Below are positions 7,316 through 15,580 of a stretch of DNA of 64,000 nucleotides, piece by piece. The first letter of the stretch is position 1. Each line of letters opens with the position of its first letter. The position numbers were made by a program, and so were the translations under genes. Origin of the DNA: Natronogracilivirga saccharolytica (GTDB lineage Bacteria; Bacteroidota; Rhodothermia; Balneolales; Natronogracilivirgulaceae); contig NZ_JAFIDN010000006.1 of assembly GCF_017921895.1 (NCBI RefSeq), positions 1 through 64,000 on the forward strand, read 5' to 3'. Below the pieces are notes generated by a model, which saw nothing but the letters and a program-made list of their open reading frames with translations, ran no database searches and was not told where the DNA came from.

Positions 7316-9592
7316 ATGAAGAGCGGATCGCATACTACTATTCTGCTTGTTGAAACGCAGGAGCAATCAGAGCGCAATTTTCACCGGGAACTTACAGAAC
7401 ATGGCTATGATGTCTTAACATGTGCTTCGGATACCGATGCGGAGCAGGCAGCCGGCGAGCTTCCTGATGATTCGCTTGTCCTTTTTTTGCTGCCATCCCG
7501 AATCACTGAGGCAGTGGATGCATTGTTCCGTACCGCTGCTGAGATCGGACAAACCCATGACCTGCCCGTCGTCTTTCTCACCGGCCGCACCGATCCGCAA
7601 ACCCTGGAAAAAATCCAGGCAGCCAGCCCGTACTGTTTCATTAAACCGGATGAATCCATCCACGAAATTTCCGCCTGCCTTTCACTCACCATGCAGCACC
7701 ACGGCAGGCACCGGCAGCTGCGCAGCGAACTGGAGCGCAACAAGAAACTGCAACGTGAAATTCAGGAAAGCAGCGAAAAGTATCACCGCCTGTTTCACAC
7801 CATCACCCAGGGAGTGATCTATCAGAATCCCGACGGCACCATATCATCGGCAAACCCCGCAGCCGGAAAGATTCTGGGACTTTCAGCAGATCAGATGAAA
7901 GGCAAAACGTCGATGGATCCGCGCTGGAAAATGATCCGGGAGGATGGCTCAAAAGTCCCCGGTTCCGAACATCCCGCAATGATTGCCCTCCGCACCGGAA
8001 AAAAAACAGGTCCGGTCACCCGCGGCGTTTACATCCCCGAACAAAACAGATATACCTGGCTTAAAATAACCGCCATTCCCCTGTTCAAGCCCGGAGCTGA
8101 CAAACCGTTCCAGGCCTATGCCACCTTCGAGGATATCACCACCCGCAAGCGATCCGACGAAAAACTGCGTAAACGGGAGCAGCGGCTCCGACACTCGCAT
8201 GACCTGATGCAATACATTATCGAGCATAACCGCAGTGCGGTAGCCGTGCACGACAAGGATCTCAACTATGTTTATGTAAGCCAGCGGTATCTGGACGTCT
8301 TCAAGGTAAAGGACCGCGCCATCATTGGAAAACATCACTACGAGGTGTTTCCGGACCTGCCGGAAAAGTGGCGCAAGGTGCATCAAAAGGCCCTTCAGGG
8401 CCATACCTCAAGTGCCGAAAATGACCCGTTCTACCGTAGTGACGGCACCGTGGAATGGACCCGCTGGGAATGCCGGCCCTGGTATGAGATGGATGGCTCT
8501 ATCGGTGGCATCATCATCTACACCGAGGTGATCACCGACCGCAAGAAAGAGGAGGAACGGTTCCGGCAGATCATCGAACTCAACCAGACGGTTATCTGGG
8601 AACTTGATACGAACGGACTGTTTACGTTTATCAGCCCGATGGCGGAAAAAATCTGGGGTCATAAGCCGGAGGAGGGTCGCGAGGCGTTCCGTGAGGAGAC
8701 GCTCACCCGCATTCGCGCCGGAAACACATTCCAGGATCACCTCAATCCCGTCCAGAGGCCTGACGGCAGCATCGCCTGGGTACTCACCAATGCCATGCCC
8801 ATATATGATGATCGCGGGAACCTGCTGGGTTACAGAGGCTCCGACCAGGATGTCACCGAACTGAAGATGGCTGAGGAGCAGGTCTGCCAGAGCCTGAAGG
8901 AGAAGGAGGTCCTGCTTTCGGAAATCCACCACCGCGTGAAGAACAATATGGCCGTGATTTCCAGCCTGCTCACCCTGCAGTCTGAATTTTCCAGTCAGAA
9001 GAAGAACCCTGACAAGCTCATTCAGAGCCTGCAAACAAGGGTGGCATCCATGGGGCTCGTTCATGAGCTGGTCTACGAAAGCAGCAATTTTGCCGAGATC
9101 GAAGCCGGTGAACTTCTCCGACGGTTGGTGGAGTACCTGGACACTATCTACGAGCCGGACGAGAAAAAAATCACCGTAAAGGTATGGTCCGATGATATCA
9201 TGCTCACCATGAACGAGTCGGTGCCCATGACGCTGTTCATCAGCGAACTGGTCACCAATGCCTACAAACACGCTTTCCGCGGCTGCAAAGGCGGTAATAT
9301 TGATGTAGTTTTCGAAAAGTTCAAGGAGGGCCGGCGGCTGGTGATCCGTGATAACGGAAAAGGGGTGCCGGATGTGGACACGCTGAACAATCCGGAGAGT
9401 TTTGGATACACCATCATCCACGGACTGATCCAACAACTGCGGGGAGAACTCATGTTTTCAACCCCGCCTGAGGGCGGACTCACAGTGGAGGCCCGGCTGC
9501 CGGATAAGAAATCCGGCAGCAATAAAAGAAGCAAAAGAAGCAAAGGAAGCAGCACCGGAAGCAGCAAAAAGAGCAGCGGAACGGCTTCTTGA
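7316..9592 (+). CDS. Soluble PAS-domain sensor histidine kinase (HisKA_2/HWE type)
   Basis: 758 aa, no membrane segment, so a cytoplasmic sensor. Order: receiver-like domain (about 7-125), three PAS domains (about 155-275, 295-410, 415-525), HisKA_2 dimerisation domain with LLSEIHHRVKNNMAVIS (phospho-His 538 or 539), then HATPase_c with ELVTNAYKHAF near 642. The receiver-like domain keeps the Thr (VFLTG) and Lys (FIKP) signatures, but the strand that should hold the phospho-acceptor Asp reads LVLFLLPSR, with no Asp, and the usual acidic pair is reduced to VETQ. It is therefore probably a pseudo-receiver. The C-terminus is a basic Ser/Lys/Gly tail of about 28 residues after the kinase core. 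No partner response regulator is in the window, so it is an orphan here. The signal is unknown: there is no LOV cysteine motif. Confidence 0.9.
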   Translation: MKSGSHTTILLVETQEQSERNFHRELTEHGYDVLTCASDTDAEQAAGELPDDSLVLFLLPSRITEAVDALFRTAAEIGQTHDLPVVFLTGRTDPQTLEKIQAASPYCFIKPDESIHEISACLSLTMQHHGRHRQLRSELERNKKLQREIQESSEKYHRLFHTITQGVIYQNPDGTISSANPAAGKILGLSADQMKGKTSMDPRWKMIREDGSKVPGSEHPAMIALRTGKKTGPVTRGVYIPEQNRYTWLKITAIPLFKPGADKPFQAYATFEDITTRKRSDEKLRKREQRLRHSHDLMQYIIEHNRSAVAVHDKDLNYVYVSQRYLDVFKVKDRAIIGKHHYEVFPDLPEKWRKVHQKALQGHTSSAENDPFYRSDGTVEWTRWECRPWYEMDGSIGGIIIYTEVITDRKKEEERFRQIIELNQTVIWELDTNGLFTFISPMAEKIWGHKPEEGREAFREETLTRIRAGNTFQDHLNPVQRPDGSIAWVLTNAMPIYDDRGNLLGYRGSDQDVTELKMAEEQVCQSLKEKEVLLSEIHHRVKNNMAVISSLLTLQSEFSSQKKNPDKLIQSLQTRVASMGLVHELVYESSNFAEIEAGELLRRLVEYLDTIYEPDEKKITVKVWSDDIMLTMNESVPMTLFISELVTNAYKHAFRGCKGGNIDVVFEKFKEGRRLVIRDNGKGVPDVDTLNNPESFGYTIIHGLIQQLRGELMFSTPPEGGLTVEARLPDKKSGSNKRSKRSKGSSTGSSKKSSGTAS

Positions 9593-9593
9593 A

Positions 9594-9652
9594 ACCGCTG
9601 TTGTCGATGCGGCCGCAAGCAGCATCCGCAAGAAACGGCCGGAAACAGCGGT
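9594..9652. terminator. Inverted repeat between converging genes, possible shared terminator
   Basis: ACCGCTGTT (9594-9602) is mirrored perfectly by AACAGCGGT (9644-9652), just between the two converging stop codons. The loop is long (41 bases) and GC-rich with further pairing (GGCCG and CGGCC), and there is no clean T-run. It may act as a bidirectional terminator or simply as an mRNA 3' stem. Confidence 0.4.
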
Positions 9653-11628
9653 CATTTGACCAGTCCGGCTTTTTTCTTCAGTGCATCCGCCTCCTCCAGC
9701 ACCTCCTCGTTCTCTTTTTTCAGTCCGGTCACAAATTTATTGCCTTCGAAATCGCCGCGAACCGCTGCAAAGTCGCCATCCGCATCGCCCGACAGGCCGT
9801 ATCCGATCCTGCTCCAGATATCGAACTCCTTTTTGGCATCGTGCACGATCATATTGTTGCATTTGACCGTCTGTTCGGCACCCTCGTCTATGATCTGCGC
9901 CAGCAGGGCGGGACTCCAGCTGTCGGCCGGCACCCCATGCCACTCCTCGATGAGTGCGGCACAGTAGGCCCAGATGTATTCATCGGTTTCGGCAGCCAGC
10001 CCGGCAACAGCCGCTTCCAGTTCGGCCGTGTCGGCAAAAGCGCCCGAAGCGATGTTCTCCTGCAGTCTGGTGTAAAGCACTTCGGGCAGATACATGCCTG
10101 CCGCATCCACCCATCGATCGCACACCTTGTCCCGGTCAAACTGCAGTCCGCGCAGCAGCTTTTTCTGACTGACCGGAAGATCCAGGCTGTTCAGGCGCCG
10201 CATCAGCCCCTTGCCCATGAACATCCTGATTGCCATTTCGTAATAGCGCGCGCAGGTCTTGAGCAGCAACCGCTTGATGTAAAGCCCCTTGTAGTGGACC
10301 ATGTCCTGCTCTTTCGACGCCTTCTCGCGCAGCTCTTTCATGCGGGCGAGTCCGGCTCGCACCTTGCTGATGATGTACGGATGGAAGAGATCGAAATGGA
10401 CCTGATCGAGTTTGTCATCGCCCATGCGCCTATCGCGGTTCGGCCATTTTTCGGTGTCGCGCCGCGTGCCGACGGTAAACAGGTTCATCGCCGGCGTGAG
10501 CATCGAACGCCCGTTCATTTCGGTGATGTAGGAGAATGGAAATTCCGATCCGTCAAACGAATCGGGGTGCTTGCCGATCACCGCGGTGAAGGGCCCGATG
10601 TGCATCGGCCAGCCCATATAGCTGAACGATCCGGTTTTCACGCCGCGATCAAGCACGCCCTGGTGCAGCGGGCCGAGCTTGTACATGTGGTTGCTCTGGT
10701 TGGTGCCGCTGCCGATGTTGACGAAGGAAGTCACCGCGGCAATCAGCAGGGTTGATTTGTGATGTGTCACGCTGTACGGACCCGCAAACAGGCTCACCGC
10801 CTCACCGTGAAACGCCTCGCTGTTGGCGAAGAACACGGAGTTTTCAGCCGAAAACTGCTTGCCGATCTTCACGCCCTGTCCCACAAAGCAGTTTTTCAGA
10901 ACCGCACCGGTCTCGACCACCGAGCCGGACTGGATGATCACATTTTCAGCGATTACACCGGCTCCCACGGTCACCGGCGCCTCTCTCGAGCTTACCAACG
11001 TAACCTCCTCCAAATGCCGGGCATTGCTGATTTTGGCGTATTCACCGACATCGAGATTGCGCAGCACCCCGCAGTCACGGATCTCGGTGCCGGTCCCGAT
11101 GTGCCCCTGCTCCGAAACCTTGCTGTCCGCATACGCCCCGATCATCTTCTCCAGCTGTTTAACCAGCTTCTCGTTATGCCGGCAGGTCGCCATGATGAAG
11201 GCCACCTGTGCAGACAGCCGGTCGTACATCATCACCTCGCGTCCGCCTGCCTCATTCAGCACTTCGATCTCCGTGCCGTTGCCGAACGTGGTCTTGCCCG
11301 TGACGGCAATCGTGCCCACATTCCGGATTACCGATCCGGTGGCCACCCGGTAGCCGGACAAAAACTGCACCGAGGCAATAAATATATTATCCTCCAGTAC
11401 CGTATTGTGCAGCGTGGTGTGATAAATGCCACACTGCACGGTTTCGCCCTCCTCGAGTTTTATCTTTCCGTCAAAAACCCCGAGTTTGTTTCGTCCCGAA
11501 AAATAGACGTTGCGTACCCGATCGGGACTAAATCCCTCCACGACCAGCACATGATCCCAGTCTTCGGCCAGACAGCCGTTGCTTTTCAGGATCGCCAGTT
11601 CATCGTTGTTCAGGTTTCTGTACGTCAT
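9652..11628 (-). CDS. DUF4954 family left-handed beta-helix protein
   Basis: 658 aa, matching the length I know for DUF4954, a family of Bacteroidota-type genomes without an agreed function. Residues about 45-330 show repeated short-strand turns with small residues (for example VETGAVLKNCFVGQGVKIG), the hexapeptide left-handed beta-helix pattern of acyl- and nucleotidyl-transferase families such as GlmU and LpxA. The C-terminal half (about 400-650) is mainly helical. No signal peptide. It starts five bases after the nagB stop, so the two are almost certainly one operon, hinting at amino-sugar or sugar-nucleotide metabolism. That link is inference from context; no catalytic residue can be assigned. 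Confidence 0.8.
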   Translation of the reverse strand: MTYRNLNNDELAILKSNGCLAEDWDHVLVVEGFSPDRVRNVYFSGRNKLGVFDGKIKLEEGETVQCGIYHTTLHNTVLEDNIFIASVQFLSGYRVATGSVIRNVGTIAVTGKTTFGNGTEIEVLNEAGGREVMMYDRLSAQVAFIMATCRHNEKLVKQLEKMIGAYADSKVSEQGHIGTGTEIRDCGVLRNLDVGEYAKISNARHLEEVTLVSSREAPVTVGAGVIAENVIIQSGSVVETGAVLKNCFVGQGVKIGKQFSAENSVFFANSEAFHGEAVSLFAGPYSVTHHKSTLLIAAVTSFVNIGSGTNQSNHMYKLGPLHQGVLDRGVKTGSFSYMGWPMHIGPFTAVIGKHPDSFDGSEFPFSYITEMNGRSMLTPAMNLFTVGTRRDTEKWPNRDRRMGDDKLDQVHFDLFHPYIISKVRAGLARMKELREKASKEQDMVHYKGLYIKRLLLKTCARYYEMAIRMFMGKGLMRRLNSLDLPVSQKKLLRGLQFDRDKVCDRWVDAAGMYLPEVLYTRLQENIASGAFADTAELEAAVAGLAAETDEYIWAYCAALIEEWHGVPADSWSPALLAQIIDEGAEQTVKCNNMIVHDAKKEFDIWSRIGYGLSGDADGDFAAVRGDFEGNKFVTGLKKENEEVLEEADALKKKAGLVK

Positions 11629-11633
11629 GAGTT

Positions 11634-12443
11634 TCAGACCTCCGGCAGTTTACTCAGTGCTTCCCGTTCGATGTCTTTGAAATATTTTACCGTACCCACT
11701 TTCAGCTCCATGGTAGCCTCTTCGTCACAGAGAACCATTCCGTGAGGATGCAGCTGCAGCATCGATGAGGTCCACATATGGTTTACACCCTCCTCGATCA
11801 TCATCCGCATGGCGCGCGCCTTTTTGATGCCTTTGACCAGAATAGCCACCTCTCCGGCATCCATCACCGTACCCACGCCGACCGTCAGCGCCGTCTTCGG
11901 CACCCTGTCCACATCACCGTCAAAAAAGCGTGCATTGGTTACACGTGTATCGTAGGTCAGAGTTTTCAGTCGTGTCCGTGAGGAAAGCGACGACCCCGGT
12001 TCATTGAATGCGATGTGCCCGTCCTCGCCGATGCCGCCGAGAAACAGGTCGATGCCGCCGGCCTCCTTGATTTTCTCCTCGTAGTTCCAGCACTCCTGCT
12101 GCAGGTCCGGTGCATTTCCGTCAGGAATATTGATCTGTTCCTGCGGGATGTCGATGTGCCGGAACAGGTTATCCCACATGAAATAGTGATAGCTTTGCGG
12201 ATGGTCCTCCGGCAGGCCGACGTACTCGTCCATGTTGAACGTGATAACGTTCCGGAACGATACCTTGCCGTCGTTGTAGAGCTTCACCAGCTCTTTGTAG
12301 GTGCCGACCGGCGACGAACCGGTGGGCAGTCCGAGCACATAGGGGCGGTCTGACGTCGGGTTCGCCTTTTTGATCTTGTGAACGATGTAATGGGCCATCC
12401 ACTTGCTCATCTTGTCATAATCGGGGAAAATCAGGTTTCTCAT
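11634..12443 (-). CDS. nagB: Glucosamine-6-phosphate deaminase
   Basis: 269 aa, close to the Escherichia coli enzyme. Converts glucosamine-6-phosphate to fructose-6-phosphate plus ammonia. Key residues align with E. coli numbering: Asp72 in FNMDEYVGL, and Asp141, His143 and Glu148 in [12 protein letters not shown]. The phosphate-binding loop [12 protein letters not shown] is present near 38-49. It is the first gene of a two-gene minus-strand operon with the DUF4954 gene. A T-rich stretch lies just upstream (plus-strand 12452-12470), but no boxed promoter is clear. Confidence 0.95.
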   Translation of the reverse strand: MRNLIFPDYDKMSKWMAHYIVHKIKKANPTSDRPYVLGLPTGSSPVGTYKELVKLYNDGKVSFRNVITFNMDEYVGLPEDHPQSYHYFMWDNLFRHIDIPQEQINIPDGNAPDLQQECWNYEEKIKEAGGIDLFLGGIGEDGHIAFNEPGSSLSSRTRLKTLTYDTRVTNARFFDGDVDRVPKTALTVGVGTVMDAGEVAILVKGIKKARAMRMMIEEGVNHMWTSSMLQLHPHGMVLCDEEATMELKVGTVKYFKDIEREALSKLPEV

Positions 12444-12587
12444 ACAAACTCCTTTTTATCGTGTTTTTTTTGATGTGAAATTGAATTGATGTGATTCTGA
12501 AATAATGTTGTGATCTGCAATCATTTTATAAATCACTGTGTCCCTTCCGGCCCGGATGTTTCCTCACCGGATGTTTCCGCACCCGCA

Positions 12588-14729
12588 TCACCCGCCGTCC
12601 TGCAGTACGATCCTGGCGTCGGCGGCAAAACTGCCCTGTCCCTCATCCAGAACGAGAAGCGGATTGATGTCCAGCTCGCGGATCTGCGGGCACTCTTCGG
12701 CCAGCTGCGAAAGCCGCTGGATGGCCTCCCGAACCGAGGCGGTGTCCCTGGGTTTTCTTCCACGCGCGCCTTTCAGCAGCGGCGCCGCCCTGAGTTCCGA
12801 CATCATCCGGTCCACCGTCTTCGGATCAACCGGTGTAATGCCGAACGCGACATCCTTGAAAATTTCGACAAAAATCCCGCCGTAACCAAACATCACGACC
12901 GGTCCGAACGTACGGTCCCGCTTGATTCCCAAAATAGTCTCTTCTCCCTTCGGAATCATCTTGCGGATGAAGAATCCTTCGATGCCGGCTTCCGGCTGCT
13001 GCTTTTTGATCTTCTGCAGCATGTTTTCCGCCGCTTCGCGGACTTCTTCGCCCGAAGAGAGATTCAGAACGACACCATCCACATCCGATTTGTGCACAAT
13101 GTCTTCCGAGATGATCTTCAGTACCACCGGGAAACCGATGCGTCCGGCGGCCTCTGCCGCCTCATCGGGCGTTTTGGCTACTTCGCTTTGATATTGCGGA
13201 AGTCCGTAAGCCTCAAGCACCTTTACGGCCTCATGCTCCGGAAGCATTCCGCGACCGCCGGCAGCCGCCTTATCGAGAATGCGGTGCGCCTTTTCGCGGT
13301 CGACGTCTTTGAACGCTGCGGGCGGTTCCTGCTTTGCATCCCCGGCCTTCCGGAAATTCCAGGCCGCGGCAAACGCTCCGCTCATCGACTCGGCGAGGAT
13401 ATAGTGCGGAATGTGGTTTCTCTGAAGGATATCGATCCCCTCTGCCACATCCGACTCGCCCATGAAGGAGGTGTAGATCGGCTTGCCGTATTTGTCCGCA
13501 ACCACGCAGATCTCTTCGGCAATGCTTTCAATTTCGGTCATCGACTGCGGCGTCAGAATGACAAAAACGCCGTCGACGTTTTCATCCTCAAGTACGGCGG
13601 AAATGGCCACATTGTAGCGGTCGGCCCGCGCATCACCGATGACATCCACCGGGTTCTTCGTATTGGCCGTAGCCGGCAGCTTTTTCTTCAGCAGCGCGGC
13701 CGTTTTTTCGGTGAAGCCCGGCACATCGAGACCGTCGCTCACAGCCGCATCGGTCACCAGTACGCCGGGTCCGCCCGCGTTGGTGACGATGGCCACGCGG
13801 TTGCCTTCCGGAAGCGGCTGATAGGCGAACGCGATCGCCTTGTTGAACATCTCTTCGATGTCGTTGCACCGGATGATTCCTGCCTGCCGGAATGCCGCAT
13901 CGCAGATCCCGTCGCTGCCGGCCAGCGATCCGGTGTGGGACAGCGCGGCCGACGCCCCGAGTTCGGTCCGGCCCGATTTTATGGCCAGCACCGGTTTTCT
14001 GGCGGCAATCACCTCGCGCGCCGCATCCATCAGTGCCGGCCCGTCGGTAATATCCTCCAGATAAAGCAGCACCACATCGGTTTTGGGATCATCCTTGAGG
14101 TAGTGCAGGAACTCGATCTCACTCATCTGTGCCTTGTTGCCGAGGCTGACGAATTTTGAGAACCCGATGTGCTTGGCGCGGGCATAGTCCAGCACCGCCG
14201 TACAGAGCGCTCCGCTTTGAGACAGAAAGGCGATACGTCCTTCATCGGGCATCTGACGGGCGAACGATGCGTTCATCATCACTTCGGGGTCGGTATTGAT
14301 GATGCCCAGGCAGTTCGGTCCGATGAAGTTGATGTCGTACTTTTCGGCGATGTCGAGCAGCTGCTGCTCGCGCTCGCTGCCTTTGCCTCCGATCTCACGA
14401 TAGCCGGCGGTAATGATGATCACATTTTTGATGCCTTTTTGTCCGCACTGCTCCAGCGCCATGTGCGCCACGGCGCTCGGGAACACGATCACGGCTACAT
14501 CGACCGGGTCTTCGATATCGATAAGATACTTCCAGGACCGGACCGAGGCGATGTGCTTCTGGCCCGGGCTGACGGGATAAAGCATCCCCTGGAATTCGGT
14601 TTTAAGAAGGTTGCGGAAAATATCGCCGGGAACGGTACCGATCACGTTATTGGCACCGGCCACGGCTATGGACTGGGGATGGAACATGGTTTCCAGCCCT
14701 TTTGCTCTGTCGGCGTATGTTTTACTCAT
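12588..14729 (-). CDS. Acyl/acetyl-CoA synthetase, ADP-forming (fused alpha-beta)
   Basis: 713 aa, the length of fused NDP-forming acyl-CoA synthetases. Order: CoA-binding Rossmann domain (about 12-145, with VAGANNVIGTVPG), succinyl-CoA-ligase-like domain (about 150-300, with FLSQSGALCTAVLDY), then a C-terminal ATP-grasp domain (about 480-710). The phospho-His is in AALSHTGSLAG at His265. It catalyses acyl-CoA + ADP + Pi to acid + CoA + ATP, or the reverse. It lies beside acpP and, divergently, the thiolase-FadJ pair, so it could conserve energy from acetyl-CoA or short acyl-CoAs produced by beta-oxidation; that role is inferred. The substrate cannot be read from the sequence. Confidence 0.88.
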   Translation of the reverse strand: MSKTYADRAKGLETMFHPQSIAVAGANNVIGTVPGDIFRNLLKTEFQGMLYPVSPGQKHIASVRSWKYLIDIEDPVDVAVIVFPSAVAHMALEQCGQKGIKNVIIITAGYREIGGKGSEREQQLLDIAEKYDINFIGPNCLGIINTDPEVMMNASFARQMPDEGRIAFLSQSGALCTAVLDYARAKHIGFSKFVSLGNKAQMSEIEFLHYLKDDPKTDVVLLYLEDITDGPALMDAAREVIAARKPVLAIKSGRTELGASAALSHTGSLAGSDGICDAAFRQAGIIRCNDIEEMFNKAIAFAYQPLPEGNRVAIVTNAGGPGVLVTDAAVSDGLDVPGFTEKTAALLKKKLPATANTKNPVDVIGDARADRYNVAISAVLEDENVDGVFVILTPQSMTEIESIAEEICVVADKYGKPIYTSFMGESDVAEGIDILQRNHIPHYILAESMSGAFAAAWNFRKAGDAKQEPPAAFKDVDREKAHRILDKAAAGGRGMLPEHEAVKVLEAYGLPQYQSEVAKTPDEAAEAAGRIGFPVVLKIISEDIVHKSDVDGVVLNLSSGEEVREAAENMLQKIKKQQPEAGIEGFFIRKMIPKGEETILGIKRDRTFGPVVMFGYGGIFVEIFKDVAFGITPVDPKTVDRMMSELRAAPLLKGARGRKPRDTASVREAIQRLSQLAEECPQIRELDINPLLVLDEGQGSFAADARIVLQDGG

Positions 14730-14975
14730 ACGGACGCTCCGGGTTTTCGGGTTGGACCGGAACAGAGTATTTCAGCAGTGTTCCGGATAATGTGTTTGCA
14801 AAGGCGGGTGCATCGCCGGTGACCCGCTGCCGGACAGACTCCGGGTACCGGGATAGTGCTGTGATATTTATCAGGCGGGCGCTGACGGCAATTCCGTGAA
14901 ATGTGCCACGGCGCATGGCTGTGTTGCGGCAGCAGCCGGCTGACACGCGGAATCGTACCGCATTGTCTGATGAAG

Positions 14976-15218
14976 CTATTTTTCCAGGTATCCGGAGATG
15001 AATTCTACAGCCTCCGATACCGTTTGCACGTCCAGCGCCTTCTCCTCATCCATTTCGATGTCGAACTCCTCTTCAAATGCGGCAACAAGCTCCATGCTCT
15101 GCATGGAGTCGGCACCGAGGTCAAAGATGAAATTGGCATCCTCGGTGATCTGATTTTCGGGTATTTCCAGTACTTTCGCGATCACTTTTTTGACTCTCTT
15201 CTGCACATCTTTTGTCAT
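14976..15218 (-). CDS. acpP: Acyl carrier protein
   Basis: 80 aa, strongly acidic, four-helix ACP. The phosphopantetheine site is LGADSMQSMEL with Ser38; the usual DSL is DSM here. It carries acyl chains as thioesters for fatty-acid synthesis or a related pathway. It is not next to fab genes; neighbours are an ADP-forming acyl-CoA synthetase downstream (246 bp gap with no gene seen) and a divergent thiolase operon. It may be the housekeeping ACP moved away from its usual cluster or a second, dedicated ACP. The window alone cannot decide. Confidence 0.9.
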   Translation of the reverse strand: MTKDVQKRVKKVIAKVLEIPENQITEDANFIFDLGADSMQSMELVAAFEEEFDIEMDEEKALDVQTVSEAVEFISGYLEK

Positions 15219-15580
15219 GGCCTGTCCCTTTATTGGTGCGAAAAAAAGTACTCTGGTGTGTATCTCTGCCTTGTCCTTGTAATCATGATTGCCGGCAGGT
15301 AAATGCGCGATTCTGTCCCGGACTCAGCTGTGAATAACGTTCAGATCATCGGACCAAGTCAATATTTTTCCGTTCCGGTTAGTGAATACTATAACGCAAT
15401 TTCGGGACAAATGCAAGCTCATGAACCAGAAAAGCGGTTTTTCCACGTGCCCGGCTGATGACATACTCCGGACCAGTCCGCCCGAAATTCTTCTGCAATT
15501 TTATCACTCAGGTGATTATTATACAGAAAGCATTGCTGAGATTGCTTCAAATTTTCTTTCACTGCCAAATTCTGCTTTTT
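15219..15580. other. Divergent intergenic region between acpP and the thiolase gene
   Basis: About 360 bp that should contain the promoters of both acpP and the thiolase-fadJ operon. In-frame codons extend upstream of the thiolase ATG, but the encoded residues do not resemble thiolase, so I treat them as non-coding. I see no clear operator or hairpin. Confidence 0.5.

Noticed and set aside
8408-9436. Long antisense frame (342 codons) opposite the histidine kinase
   Set aside because: It mirrors a gene with clear domains and has no recognisable family; typical of GC-rich third-position shadows.
12552-12581. Direct repeat GGATGTTTCC next to the acyl-CoA synthetase stop
   Set aside because: Two short copies only, no mobile-element context; probably chance.
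12510-14159. 549-codon frame on the plus strand opposite the acyl-CoA synthetase
   Set aside because: Antisense to a confidently assigned enzyme, low-complexity His/Arg-rich composition, no family.
14730-14975. Possible small gene between acyl-CoA synthetase and acpP
   Set aside because: A 74-codon minus-strand frame overlaps the synthetase start and shows no family or ribosome site; treated as non-coding.
15458-15580. 41 extra codons in frame before the thiolase
   Set aside because: The added residues are hydrophobic and Phe/Leu-rich with no thiolase similarity; the fold starts at the ATG at 15581.
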